A stretch of DNA of 64,000 bases, from the NCBI RefSeq assembly GCF_023898315.1, contig NC_064622.1, forward strand, positions 174,550,178 to 174,614,177. The letters run 5' to 3'. Origin of the DNA: Schistocerca nitens. Lineage: Eukaryota; Arthropoda; Insecta; Orthoptera; Acrididae. Each line of letters begins with the position of its first letter. Position 1 is the first letter of the stretch. Positions 9,799-19,230 of the stretch are shown here, in pieces. Position numbers and translations under genes: made by a program. The notes below the pieces were generated by a model. The model had not been told where the DNA came from. It ran no database searches and saw nothing but the letters and a program-made list of their open reading frames with translations.

Positions 9799-11220
9799 CA
9801 CTCCTGGAAATTGAAATAAGAACACCGTGAATTCATTGTCCCAGGAAGGGGAAACTTTATTGACACATTCCTGGGGTCAGATACATCACATGATCACACT
9901 GACAGAACCACAGGCACATAGACACAGGCAACAGAGCATGCACAATGTCGGCACTAGTACAGTGTATATCCACCTTTCGCAGCAATGCAGGCTGCTATTC
10001 TCCCATGGAGACGATCGTAGAGATGCTGGATGTAGTCCTGTGGAACGGCTTGCCATGCCATTTCCACCTGGCGCCTCAGTTGGACCAGCGTTCGTGCTGG
10101 ACGTGCAGACCGCGTGAGACGACGCTTCATCCAGTCCCAAACATGCTCAATGGGGGACAGATCCGGAGATCTTGCTGGCCAGGATAGTTGACTTACACCT
10201 TCTAGAGCACGTTGGGTGGCACGGGATACATGCGGACGTGCATTGTCCTGTTGGAACAGCAAGTTCCCTTGCCGGTCTAGGAATGGTAGAACGATGGGTT
10301 CGATGACGGTTTGGATGTACCGTGCACTATTCAGTGTCCCCTCGACGATCACCAGTGGTGTACGGCCAGTGTAGGAGATCGCTCCCCACACCATGATGCC
10401 GGGTGTTGGCCCTGTGTGCCTCGGTCGTATGCAGTCCTGATTGTGGCGCTCACCTGCACGGCGCCAAACACGCATACGACCATCATTGGCACCAAGGCAG
10501 AAGCGACTCTCATCGATGAAGACGACACGTCTCCATTCGTCCCTCCATTCACGCCTGTCGCGACACCACTGGAGGCGGGCTGCACGATGTTGGGGCGTGA
10601 GCGGAAGACGGCCTAAGGGTGTGCGGGACCGTAGCCCAGCTTCATGGAGACGGTTGCGAATGGTCCTCGCCGATACCCCAGGAGCAACAGTGTCCCTAAT
10701 TTGCTGGGAAGTGGCGGTGCGGTCCCCTACGGCACTGCGTAGGATCCTACGGTCTTGGCGTGCATCCGTGCGTCGCTGCGGTCCGGTCCCAGGTCGACGG
10801 GCACGTGCACCTTCCGCCGACCACTGGCGACAACATCGATGTACTGTGGAGACCTCACGCCCCACGTGTTGAGCAATTCGGCGGTACGTCCACCCGGCCT
10901 CCCGCATGCCCACTACACGCCCTCGCTCAAAGTCCGTCAACTGCACATACGGTTCACGTCCACGCTGTCGCGGCATGCTACCAGTGTTAAAGACTGCGAT
11001 GGAGCTCCGTATGCCACGGCAAACTGGCTGACACTGACGGCGGCGGTGCACAAATGTTGCGCAGCTAGCGCCATTCGACGGCCAACACCGCGGTTCCTGG
11101 TGTGTCCGCTGTGCCGTGCGTGTGATCATTGCTTGTACAGCCCTCTCGCAGTGTCCGGAGCAAGTATGGTGGGTCTGACACACCGGTGTCAATGTGTTCT
11201 TTTTTCCATTTCCAGGAGTG
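9799..11220 (-). mobile_element. Complete Tc1-like transposon, apparently intact
   Basis: The ends are inverted repeats: CACTCCTGGAAATTGAAATA at 9799, and the reverse complement of CACTCCTGGAAATGGAAAAA at the right end (11220). TA duplicates lie at 9797-9798 and 11221-11222. The length is 1422 bp, normal for Tc1-like elements. It holds one uninterrupted transposase gene on the minus strand. No SINE or LINE has landed in it, which fits recent arrival. Confidence 0.95.
9954..10976 (-). CDS. Tc1-like transposase, 340 residues, intact frame, DD32E spacing
   Basis: Nuclear enzyme that excises and reinserts the element at TA. I chose the ATG at 10976-10974 (MPRQRGREPYVQLTDFERGR). The frame stays open 83 codons further upstream, but that part runs into the terminal repeat and is probably untranslated. 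Residues ~12-55 form the first helix-turn-helix, followed by a basic linker (RARRPGTGPQRRTD) and a second DNA-binding half to ~115. The catalytic residues are D155 (FIDESRF), D244 (FQQDNARPH) and E277 (SPDLSPIEHVWD). I count 32 residues between D244 and E277, two fewer than classical DD34E. All motifs are intact and the length is typical. Confidence 0.93.
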   Translation of the reverse strand: MPRQRGREPYVQLTDFERGRVVGMREAGWTYRRIAQHVGREVSTVHRCCRQWSAEGARARRPGTGPQRRTDARQDRRILRSAVGDRTATSQQIRDTVAPGVSARTIRNRLHEAGLRSRTPLGRLPLTPQHRAARLQWCRDRREWRDEWRRVVFIDESRFCLGANDGRMRVWRRAGERHNQDCIRPRHTGPTPGIMVWGAISYTGRTPLVIVEGTLNSARYIQTVIEPIVLPFLDRQGNLLFQQDNARPHVSRATQRALEGVSQLSWPARSPDLSPIEHVWDWMKRRLTRSARPARTLVQLRRQVEMAWQAVPQDYIQHLYDRLHGRIAACIAAKGGYTLY

Positions 11221-11379
11221 TACAAGCTTCATCATTTCGCCTATTTAGATTGCGACGTCAGTTATCACTAACATTTAAGATACCAGCGAAGTTTGGGAAT
11301 ATACCGGTGTACTGAGAAAAGACCGACAAGCTTTATGGACAGATTTCTTACACAAAACAAGAAAAAAAAATTCTAGAAA

Positions 11380-11560
11380 GTATGGGCTCTAAAATGCATT
11401 CCTTTAAGGTCTATGAGAACTTTTTCATCTTCGATACTATGAAATACATCTCTTCTACTTCAAGCGCTTTGCTTTTCATATTTTGGGAGGAGATAACCTG
11501 GAATATAGCAACAATAAAATATGCAGTAAACGTGGGCTCTAAAATGCATACTTTAAGAGC
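11380..11560. repeat. Short direct repeat GGGCTCTAAAATGCAT, spaced ~147 bp
   Basis: GGGCTCTAAAATGCATTCCTT at about 11385 recurs as GGGCTCTAAAATGCATACTTT at about 11534. The surroundings are AT-rich and carry no gene. It may be part of the same compound repeat as the 40-bp boundary repeat that follows at 11581. Confidence 0.55.
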
Positions 11561-11729
11561 TGTGAGATGTGTTTCACACATTTAATTATCATTTCATTCT
11601 AAGAGAGCTGCATGGCCACCTTCATATAGTTAATACTAACCGGCCATTGACCTTCTTCTGTGATGGATGCACACGCATTGCCCGACATCGTACGGGACTC
11701 GGTAAGAGTGTCTGCCGCGAGTAATGAGT

Positions 11730-12405
11730 TGAAACGTCCCCTTACAAAAATTATACATGACTGTGCTGATAAACCTCTTATGTTATTTGATTTTCAAACA
11801 GATGAGCAAAACTGAACTGAACGTACTCAGACATTCACTAAAGTGACATACAATATTTTTTAGCGCAACGCAATCTGACTTTTAATAATCACTACAACAG
11901 AATGGACCTGACTAAATTAACCTATACGTTTCACAAATAACTTACCTCACAAAAATCTTCGTTACTCGAACTACTCAATACAGCGAGCGCCACTACTGCC
12001 AGTTAAATAAAAGATTCAAACAACTGAAGGCTCTAACTACTGATAGGCATAGTTAGCAAATGAAAGATTTTGATGGAGACCAATGTATTTACCTTAATAG
12101 TGTTCAAAAGTTATAATATGTATATCAGTTCATGACATCCAGTCTTACAAATTTACTCTCTCTGATGGACACCCGTCCAGATCATCCGTTCTCAAAACTC
12201 CGCCATCTCTCTCCCCACATCCACCACTGCTGGAGGCTCACCTCTAACTGCGCAACGCTACGCGCTGTTAACAGCCAACTGCCCAACACTACAATAGCCA
12301 ACAACAATGCAAACCAGCCACAGACTGCACACAGTACAGCCAGTGATTTTCATACAGAGCGCTACGTGGCGTTACCAATAAAAAAACCTATACAGCCTAC
12401 TTACA
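11730..12405. mobile_element. Solo LTR, 676 bp
   Basis: It starts TGAAACGTCCCCTTAC and ends CCTACTTACA, so it has TG...CA ends, with an exact 4-bp duplicate GAGT (11726-11729 and 12406-12409). No internal coding region is present. The 4-bp duplicate fits Gypsy or Bel-Pao integrases. Orientation is not clear. It is inserted in the leader of the tRNA-bearing repeat. Confidence 0.8.
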
Positions 12406-12517
12406 GAGTGTAATGGGCAGGGGCACTACGAATGTAGTGTGTGGACATTAAGTTGGGAATGTGGATCTCACGGGGAGCGTGCAAAGGATAAATCCCTGCA
12501 GTCGCACTATCCTTTGT

Positions 12518-12592
12518 GCCCTCAGTGGCTCAGATAGATAGAGCGTTTGCCATGTATGCAGGTGATCCCGGGTTCGAGTCCCGGTCAGGGCA
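12518..12592 (+). tRNA. tRNA-like sequence (threonine-UGU-like), probably a pseudogene
   Basis: It folds as a cloverleaf: acceptor GCCCTCA/TCAGGGC with one C-C mismatch, D arm GGCTC/GAGC, anticodon arm TTTGC-CATGTAT-GCAGG with two G-U pairs, and T arm CCGGG-TTCGAGT-CCCGG. The anticodon by position is TGT. Position 33 is A where functional tRNAs have T, and there is no terminator T-run right after it. It most likely derives from a tRNA and serves as the pol III head of the surrounding repeat. Confidence 0.6.
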
Positions 12593-12692
12593 CACATTTT
12601 CAACTGTCCCCGTTGATGTGTATCAACGCCTGTCGACAGCGTAGGGTCTTGATTTAATTATCATTTCATTCTAAGAGAGCTGCATGGCCACC

Positions 12693-12738
12693 GATGGTAT
12701 CTGTCCTTTTGGACATGTCCGAAAGAACAGATATCATC
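12693..12738. repeat. 46-bp near-perfect palindrome
   Basis: GATGGTATCTGTCC... is mirrored by ...AGAACAGATATCATC around the centre GGACATGTCC, with 20 of 23 arm positions paired. It abuts the right 40-bp repeat directly. It could be a tiny foldback element or the end of the compound repeat. Confidence 0.75.
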
Positions 12739-12984
12739 TTCATACCGTAGTCTAAGCTCACTTACGATAGTCTACAGTAACCTACGGCAGTTTTACAACT
12801 ATAGCTGCGGCACTTTGTTTTCGCTACTCTAGCAGCCTGCAGCGACTCCGTGGCTGCGGGATTTCAATGTGTACAAGGACTGCTGACGCGTACCTGCAAA
12901 CAAATAAAAAATAATTCCCTACCTGTATATTGTCAAGGTGTTTAATTAAACGTTTATGTAAGCCCATAATAGAACAACATCTTG
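12739..12984. other. Unassigned interval
   Basis: No recognisable feature. TCTACGG/CCTACGG-like short repeats occur at about 12770-12795. Confidence 0.4.
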
Positions 12985-14121
12985 TGAAATAAGGAAAATC
13001 ATTAAATCTTTGAAAATAAATGTTCTGTTGGAGTAGATGACATCTCTAACAAGATGTCAAAGCAATGGAGAGCAGTTATAGCCGACGTTCTCAGTCACAT
13101 ATGTAATGGGTTACTAACTCAGGGTGTTTTCACAGAGAGGTCAAAATACGCCATTGTAAAATCTCTCTAGAGAAAAGGGGACACCACAGATAACAATAAT
13201 TACCGACCAATATCCTTGCTTACAGCATTTTCAAAAATCGTCGAGAAAGTAATGTATTTGATAGTGGTTAGCCATCTCAACGGTAATGGGATACTTAATA
13301 AATCGCAGTTCGGATTTAAAAAATTCTGTTCCACTGAGACAGCAATATACAATTTCACTGCCAACATAATAGAGTCTTCAAATAGTAAAATTTCACCAAT
13401 AGGAATTTTCTGTGACTTATCCAAAGCATTTGATTGTGTAAAACATGACATTACATTACAGAAATTACAATTCTATGTTATAAATGGAACAGCATATGTG
13501 TGGTTTAAGTCATATCTACATAACAGGAAGCAAAAAGTTTCTCTATATGTTTTAAGTGATTTAAGGGTGTTCTCCACTTCATCCAACTGGGATAAAACTA
13601 CATTAGGTGTTCCACAGTGTTCGATCATGGGTCCTCTTCTGTTCTTAATATATTTGAATGACCACTCTTCTTATCTGAAACAATAAGCCAAACCGAGACT
13701 CTTTGCTGATGATACAAGCATCATTATTTATCCAGTAAAAGAAACTCCAATAGAAAGTGATGCAAATAATTTCTTTGGTAAAGTTATTAATTGGTTTTCT
13801 GTGAATGGGCTTGCTCTGAACTTAGAATGAACACAGTACACTCAATTTTTAGGTGCAAGGTGTACAGTTCCTTAAATAAATATAACACGTCCACAGAAGT
13901 CAGTAGCCAGAGTAGGGCATACTCGGTTTTTGAGTGCATGTATAGATGAGAATCTTAATTGGAAAATTCATATTTTGGATCTTCTAAAGCGACTAGGTTC
14001 AGGAACTTTGGCAGTCAGAATAATTGCCAAATTTAAGGGTGCAGAAATCATTAACCTAACATATTTTGCATTCTTTCACTCTCTGATGTCACACGAAACA
14101 ATATTTTGGGGTAACTCAACA

Positions 14122-14321
14122 GCCGGCCGCGGTGGCTGAGCGATTCTAGACGCTGCAGTCCGGAACCGCGCGACTGCTACGGTCGCAGGTTACAATCCTT
14201 CCTCGTGCATGGATGTGTGTGATGTCCTTAGGTTAGTTAGGTTTAAGTTGTTCTAAGTTCTAGGGGACTGATGACCTCAGATGTTAGGCCCCATAGTGCT
14301 CAGAGCCATTTGAACCATTTT
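14122..14321 (+). mobile_element. SINE A in the LINE
   Basis: Complete copy from GCCGGCCGCGGTGGCTGAGC to GAGCCATTTGAACCATTT. The duplicate is GGTAACTCAACA at 14110-14121 and GGTGACTCAACA at 14322-14333, one mismatch. Confidence 0.92.
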
Positions 14322-14362
14322 GGTGACTCAACATTCAGGCAAAAAGTATACACTGCTCAAAA

Positions 14363-14434
14363 TGGTTCAAAATGGCTCTGAGCACTATGGAACTCAAGAC
14401 TGCAGCGCCTAGAACCGCACGGCCACTTCGGCCG
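14363..14434 (-). mobile_element. 72-bp internally deleted SINE A
   Basis: Only the two ends of a reversed SINE A are present: the tail side to GCACTATGGAACTC, then directly the tRNA-head side from AAGACTGCAGCGCC to GGCCACTTCGGCCG. The middle ~125 bp is missing. An exact 13-bp duplicate ACACTGCTCAAAA lies at 14350-14362 and 14435-14447. It either inserted in this short form or lost its middle afterwards. Confidence 0.85.
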
Positions 14435-14710
14435 ACACTGCTCAAAAGAAAGTGGTTAGAATAACATGTGGGGCTCACAGTAGCACATCCTGTAGACAGC
14501 TTTTTCAAAGGTTAGGAATTCTTACAACAACCTCACAGTACATTTACTCAGCAATGCATTTGTTCGCAACAACATGGACCAGTTTAAAACCAACATTGGT
14601 ATTCATGGTTATAACAGCAGAAGAAAGAAAGACTTACACTATCCTCTACTTAACCTATCTTCAGCACAGAAAGGGGTAAAGCATGTTGCTGTAGGACATT
14701 TCGATAAATT

Positions 14711-15297
14711 CTCTCTCTCTCTCTATTCGTTTAGTCGGTTCCGATCTTGGACTTTCTCCCGTAGACCTTCCAGGTTGGAACACATTGCTTCTGTGATGCC
14801 ATGGATCCATCTCATCCTCTGACGTCCTCTTATTCTAGTTCCTTCAATCTTCCCCAGCATTAATGTTTTTTTCCAGCGAGGCAAGCCTTCGCATTGTGTG
14901 TCCAAAGTAGGTCAGCTTTTGTTTTAACATTAGACCTTCCAGGGAGAAATCTAGCTTTATTTGCTCCAATACTGATCTGTTGGTTCTCTTTGCAGTCCAT
15001 GGAAATCTAAGAAGTTTCCTCCGACACCACAATTCGAACGAGTCAATTCTTCGCCGTTCAGCCTTTCTAATGGTCCAGGTCTCACATCCATACATCACAA
15101 CTGAAAAGACCATAGCCCTCACAATACGGATCTTTGTTGCTAGTGTTATATCTCTGGACCTTATAACCTTGTCAAGGTTTGACGTCGCCTGTCTACCGAG
15201 CAACAGGCGTCTCCGGATTTCATTGCTGCAGTCGCCATCAGCAGAGATCTGGAAACCGTGATCTAGCCTCGCATTCCTAATAACATGTTCTGCATAC
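14711..15297 (-). mobile_element. RTE (BovB-like) LINE 3' fragment in the host LINE
   Basis: Flanked by the exact 11-bp duplicate TTCGATAAATT (14700-14710 and 15298-15308). The minus strand encodes the C-terminal end of an RTE-type protein and ends in a GAGAGAGAGA simple-repeat tail at the left, as RTE elements do. It is strongly 5' truncated. Confidence 0.88.
14723..15290 (-). pseudogene. RTE-type LINE protein, C-terminal part
   Basis: The frame contains EIRRRLLLGRQATSNLDKV, then VVMYGCETWTIRKAERRRID, ELWCRRKLLRFPWTAKRTNR and LEGLMLKQKLTYFGHTMRR. A second frame continues with LMLGKIEGTRIRGRQRMRW and LEGLREKVQDRNRLNE. This series is the hallmark of the RTE/BovB C-terminus beyond the reverse transcriptase. 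A frameshift near 14850-14900 separates the two parts. The catalytic FADD box lies outside the truncated fragment. Confidence 0.85.
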
Positions 15298-15343
15298 TTC
15301 GATAAATTACCAGATGAAATAAAATGTCTGGCAGTAATAGCTT

Positions 15344-15578
15344 CACCGAGCGAGGTGGCGCAGTGGTAGCACACTGGACACGCATTCGGGAGGACGACGG
15401 TTCAACCCCCACGTCCGGCCATCCTGATTTAGATTTTCCGTGATTTCCCCATATCGCTCCAAGCAAATGCTGGGATGGTTCCTTTGAAAGGGCACGGCTG
15501 ACTTCCTTCCCTGATCCGATGAGACCGATGCCTCGCTGTTTCGTCTCTTCCCCCAAACAACCCAACCCAACCCAACCC
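15344..15578 (+). mobile_element. SINE E in the LINE
   Basis: Full copy from ACCGAGCGAGGTGGCGCAGT through the TCCGGCCATCCTGATTTAG body to the CCCAACCCAACCCAACCC tail. The duplicate GCAGTAATAGCTT (15331-15343) recurs as GCAGCAATAGCTT (15579-15591). Confidence 0.92.
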
Positions 15579-15726
15579 GCAGCAATAGCTTAAAAAAAAA
15601 ATTGAAATCGTATCTCTTTGACAACTCCTTCTACACTATAGACGAATTCTTGAATAGGAATAAATTAATCTATAGGCATTTTGCGCCATTTAAGAGAGTT
15701 TGGTAGGTAATAAAAATTTTAAGCTT

Positions 15727-17167
15727 GTTGTTGTTATGGTCTTCAGTCCTGAGACTGGTTTGATGCAGCTCTCCATGATACTCTATCCTGTGCGAGCTTC
15801 TTCATCTACCAGTACCTACTGAAACTTACATCCTTCTGAATCTGCTTAGTGTATTCATCTCCTGGTCTCCCTCTACGATTTTTACCCTCCACGCTGCCCT
15901 CCAATACTAATTTGGTGATCCCTTGATGCCTCAGAACATGGCCTGCCAACCGATCCCTTCTTCTGGTCAAGTTGTGCCACAAACTTCCTTTATCCCCAAT
16001 CCTATTCAATACTTCCTTATTAGTTATGTGATCTACCCATCTAATCTTCAGCATTCTTCTGTAGCACCACATTTCGAAAGGTTCTATTCTCTTCTTGTCC
16101 AAACTATTTATTGTCCACGTTTCACTTCCATACATGGCTACACTCCATACAAATACTTTCAGAAATGACTTCCTGACACTTAAATCTATACTCGATGTTA
16201 ACAAATTTCTCTTCTTCAGAAACGCTTTCCTTGCCATTGCTAGTCTACATTATACATCCTCTCTACTTCGACCATCATCAGTTATTTTGCTCCCCAAATA
16301 GCAAAACTCCTTTACTACTTTAGTGTCTCATTTCCTAATCTAATTCCCTCAGCATCACTCGACTTAATTCGACTACATTCCATTATCCTCGTTTTGCTTT
16401 TGTTGATGTTCATCTTATATCCTCCTTTCAAGACACTGTCCATTCCGTTCAACTGCTCTTCCAAGTCCTTTGCTGTCTCTGACAGAATTACAGTGTCATC
16501 GGCGAACCTCAAAGTTTTTATTTCTTCTCCATGGATTTTAATACCTACTCGAAACTTTTCTTTTGTTTCCTTTATTGCTTGCTCAATATATAGATTGAAT
16601 AACATCGGGGATAGGCTACAACCCTGTCTCACTCCCTTTCCAACCATTGCTTCCCTTTCATACCCCTCGACTCTTATAACTGCCATCTGGTTTCTGCACA
16701 AATTGTAAATAGCCTTTCGCTTCCTGTATTTTACCCCTGCCACCTTCAGACTTTGAAAGAGAATATTCCAATCAACATTGTCAAAAGCTTTCTCTAAGTC
16801 TACAAATTCTAGAAACGTAGGTTTGCCCGTCCTTAATCTAGCTTCTAAGATAAGTCGTAAGGTCAGTATTGCCTCACGTGTTCCAACATTTCTACGGAAT
16901 CCAAACTGATCTTCCCCGAGGTCGGCTTCTACTAGTTTTTCCATTCGTCTGTAAAAAATTCGCGTTAGTATTTTGCAGCTGTGACTTATTAAACTGATAG
17001 TTCGGCAATTTTCACATCTGTCAACACCTGCTTTCTTTGGGATTGGAATTATTATATTCTTCTTGAAGTCTGTGGGTATTTCGCCTGTTTCATACATCTT
17101 GCTCACCAGATAGTAGAGTTTTGTCAGGACTGCCTCTCCCAAGGCCGTCAGTAGTTCCAATGGAGTG
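15727..17167 (-). mobile_element. RTE-like LINE inserted in the host LINE 3'UTR
   Basis: The left edge (element 3' end) has an AACAACAAC tail next to TTAAGCTT; the right edge has the same TTAAGCTT (15719-15726 and 17168-17175), a probable 8-bp duplicate. After 17175 the host 3'UTR resumes and reaches its own AACT tail. The 1.44-kb element is 5' truncated inside the reverse transcriptase. Confidence 0.8.
15806..17160 (-). pseudogene. RTE-like reverse transcriptase and C-terminal domain, frameshifted
   Basis: The N-terminal part (about 17160 down to 16315) covers ELLTALGEAVLTKLYYLVS, PIPKKAGVDRCENCRTISL, motif A (LEFVDLEKAFDNVDWN), motif B (GKGVRQGCSLSPMLFNLYIE) and the catalytic box TLRFADDTVILSE. 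The downstream frame (16237-15806) gives VAMYGSETWTINSLDKKRIE, MWCYRRMLKIRWVDHITNKE and EGSVEGKNRRGRPGDEY. The two frames are about 75 bp apart in the chain (frameshift near 16250-16315). Catalytic residues are intact, but the gene lacks its 5' half. The extra N-terminal residues of the 16315-17277 frame are host 3'UTR. Confidence 0.88.
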
Positions 17168-17307
17168 TTAAGCTTACAAAAAATAAAAAAAGAATCTCGA
17201 TTCATGAGTGCATTTCTTATGCACTTGACATGTTCCACGTCATAACGGTTACCTTGAGATTGATCAATGGAACACATAACTAACTAACTAACTGACTAAC
17301 TAACTAA

Positions 17308-17640
17308 AGTGAGCCCGGTGAAGACGTCGTCGTGTCAGCTGTGTGGGCGCGCCCGCCCTCCTTCCTCCGCCCTACGCCCGCCAGCTGCCACTGCCCGCCG
17401 CGGCGCCACGCGCCCACAAAAGCGCTCGTTGGCGCCGCCCTGGCCAGTTAGTCAGTAGGCGGCGCTGGCGCACGTGGCCGCTGCTCGCCAGCAATAACAG
17501 TTTGCCGGCACAAAGAAGCAAGGGGTGCCGCCCCGACACGCGGCGCTCCCACGCGGCAGACGTATCCGCCGGCCGGCAACCACCGCTGGGCCCGAGAGCT
17601 ACCGGATGACCGTACGCTAGGGCTGCCGGGTTTTCAAACT
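17308..17640. other. CpG- and GC-rich block 2
   Basis: Abrupt rise in GC with CGCGCCCGCC, GCCCGCCGCGG and GGCGGCGCTGGCGC motifs. A frame at 17343-17609 is open only because stops are rare. It lies directly after the AACT tail of the LINE. Confidence 0.5.
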
Positions 17641-18063
17641 AATAACATGGTGGGAGATTTTGAAATTATCTCCAAAATAGTTGCATCATGGCAGGCCTCC
17701 ATAAACTCTCTTACTTCATTAATGTAGGCTTACGCCTAGGATTTAACTAAAAAAATTAATATAAGTGTTGCATTCTACCAATCTAGGAATACTGGAAGTT
17801 TGCCTGCGGTTGCGTCTGCATGCAGATTAGGACCAGAGTGAAGATATGATGCATACCATACTCACGAGGCTGCACACTGTTCATGAGCAAGGAAAGATGC
17901 TGAATTAATTTGGCCCCACTGCAACCCGTCCCTTCTTGTGCTGGCAAATACTCACATAAATCTAATTTACAGACTGATTATTATTCCCCTCCAAAATAAT
18001 TACGGGTAGGAATGCAGGGGAATTGTTTAGTTCCGCAGAGGAAATTCTGACCTAGAGTATTCC
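17641..18063. other. Unassigned interval
   Basis: No recognisable feature; ordinary composition. Confidence 0.45.
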
Positions 18064-18253
18064 CCCGTCCGGCCATCCTGATCAAAGTTTTCTGTGATTT
18101 CCCTAAATCGCTTCTGGAAAATGCCGGGATGGTTCCCTTGGAAGGGCACGACCGACTTCCTTCCCCACCCATCCTTCCCTAGTTCGATGGGACCGATGAC
18201 CTCACTGTTTTCTCTCCCCCCCCCCCCCCCAAAAAAAATCAACCACCCAACTA
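18064..18253 (+). mobile_element. SINE E, 5' truncated
   Basis: It starts inside the body (CCGTCCGGCCATCCTGAT) and ends after a 15-base C run (18216-18230) and A run where full copies have CCCAACCCAACCC. The tRNA-like head is missing. Confidence 0.82.
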
Positions 18254-18299
18254 ATGAACGTAGAGTATTACAAGACAAACATGAGCATGAAATTCTAAT

Positions 18300-18612
18300 A
18301 TGAGCAGTAAAAAATGGTAACGTGTTTCCAGTCATCAACAGTCCAATGTCGGTGTTTATGGGCGCAGATGAGGCGTAAAGCTTCGTGTCGTGCAGTCATC
18401 AAGGGTAGACGAGTGGGACTTCGACTCTGAAAGTCCATATCGATGATGTTTCGTTGAATAGTTTGCATGCTCAGACTTGTTGATTGCCCAGCATTGAAAT
18501 CTGCAGTTTGCGGAAGAGTTACACTTCTGACACGATGAACGATTCTCTTCAGTCGTCGTTGGTTTCGTTCTTGTAGCATCTTTCTTCGGCTGCAGCGATG
18601 TCGGACATTCGA
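18300..18612 (-). pseudogene. Tc1-like transposase, middle fragment
   Basis: The minus-strand frame carries RRKMLQERNQRRLKRIVHRV, then LSMQTIQRNIIDMDFQSRSP and LRLICAHKHRHWTVDDWKHV. That is the Tc1 linker, second DNA-binding half and the approach to the first catalytic aspartate. It breaks off right before the DES box. The N-terminal side stops at the SINE A at 18613, and no continuation was seen beyond it. Confidence 0.75.
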
Positions 18613-18809
18613 TGTTCTCAAATGGCTCTGAGCACTATGGGACTTAACATCTAAGGTCATCAGTCCCCTAGAACTTAGAACGACTGAAACCTAACTAACC
18701 TAAGGACATCACACACATCCCTGCCCGAGGCAGGATTCGAACCTGCGACCGTAGCGGTCACGCAGTTCCAGACTGTAGCGCCTAGAACGGGACGGCCACT
18801 CCGGCTGGC
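18613..18809 (-). mobile_element. SINE A
   Basis: Reversed copy from the tail (TCTCAAATGGCTCTGAGC) to the GCCAGCCGGAGTGGCC head, with B box GCAGGATTCGAACCTGC. It abuts the Tc1 fragment. No clear duplicate. Confidence 0.85.
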
Positions 18810-19024
18810 TAATACGAGCAGTAACGATAATCATAAGCGCCAGAAGTTTTTGACAAATATTCGAACAAAAGCAGATAGAGGCCTTGCCAAAATCCAGTAG
18901 GAGACCATCTGGGCAAATTGCTGTGAGACTCCTACATGTGATTAAAAAAAGTATATTCAGTTTAATTGTAATCGCGGCTAACGTGTCAGTGATCGAACAC
19001 ATTTCCCACCTTATTGCCCCCGAA

Positions 19025-19230
19025 CTGCTACCCCGCCCGGTCTGAGGCGCCTTGTCATGGTCCGTGAGGATCTCCCCGTCGGAGGTTCGAGTCCTCCCTC
19101 GGCGATGGGTGTATGTGTTGTCCGTAGCGTAAGGTAGTTTCAGTTAGATCAAGTAGTGTGTAGGCTTAGGGACCGATGACCTCAGCAGTTGGGTCCCATA
19201 AGACCTTACCACAAATTTCCAAATTTTATT
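19025..19230 (+). mobile_element. SINE C, head partly lost
   Basis: B box GGAGGTTCGAGTCCTCC and the C body with TCAAGTAGTGTGTAGGC, GGACCGATGACCTCAGCAG and the ACCTTACCACAAATTTCC tail. The first part of the tRNA-like head is eroded. Confidence 0.8.

Larger units (their letters stand above)
11581..12692 (+). repeat. tRNA-bearing compound repeat bounded by exact 40-bp direct repeats
   Basis: An identical 40-bp block starting TTTAATTATCATTTCATTCT lies at 11581-11620 and 12653-12692. Between them are a leader, a solo LTR (11730-12405), a tRNA-like cloverleaf (12518-12592) and a trailer. Without the LTR and its duplicate the unit is about 390 bp. Forty bases is too long for a usual SINE duplicate, so the blocks may be element-borne or a sign of tandem duplication. 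A 46-bp palindrome follows at 12693. Confidence 0.7.
13015..15660 (+). pseudogene. LINE reverse transcriptase, decayed and interrupted
   Basis: The frame from about 13015 reads through YRPISLLTAFSKIVEKVMY (13200s). It then passes the motif A region (FCDLSKAFDCVKHDI), motif B (TTLGVPQCSIMGPLLFLIYL) and motif C (RLFADDTSIII, 13697-13727). The thumb and C-terminal parts follow: IDENLNWKIHILDLLKRL, then VVRITCGAHSSTSCRQLFQ after the SINEs, then KSYLFDNSFYTIDEFLNRNK near 15610-15655. In-frame stops near 13168, 13684 and 13828 plus one or more frameshifts near 14570 kill it. Motif B has Cys for the usual Gly. Confidence 0.8.
12985..17307 (+). mobile_element. CR1/Jockey-like LINE host of five later insertions
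   Basis: The element's own sequence is 12985-14121, 14322-14362, 14435-14710, 15298-15343, 15579-15726 and 17168-17307. It holds the reverse transcriptase, the C-terminal tail domain and a 3'UTR ending in (AACT)n at 17277-17307, typical of non-LTR elements that end in a microsatellite instead of poly(A). It is 5' truncated: endonuclease and ORF1 are absent. Five elements inserted later, each with its own duplicate. Confidence 0.8.

Noticed and set aside
10311-11315. Several plus-strand frames of 76-186 residues
   Set aside because: They lie antisense to the intact transposase and reflect its GC-rich codons; no domains.
12518-12592. A functional tRNA-Thr gene
   Set aside because: Position 33 is A, one acceptor pair is broken, there is no T-run terminator and it lies inside a repeat unit.
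14980-16708. Plus-strand frames of ~60-105 residues
   Set aside because: Antisense shadows of the RTE-like coding remnants on the minus strand.
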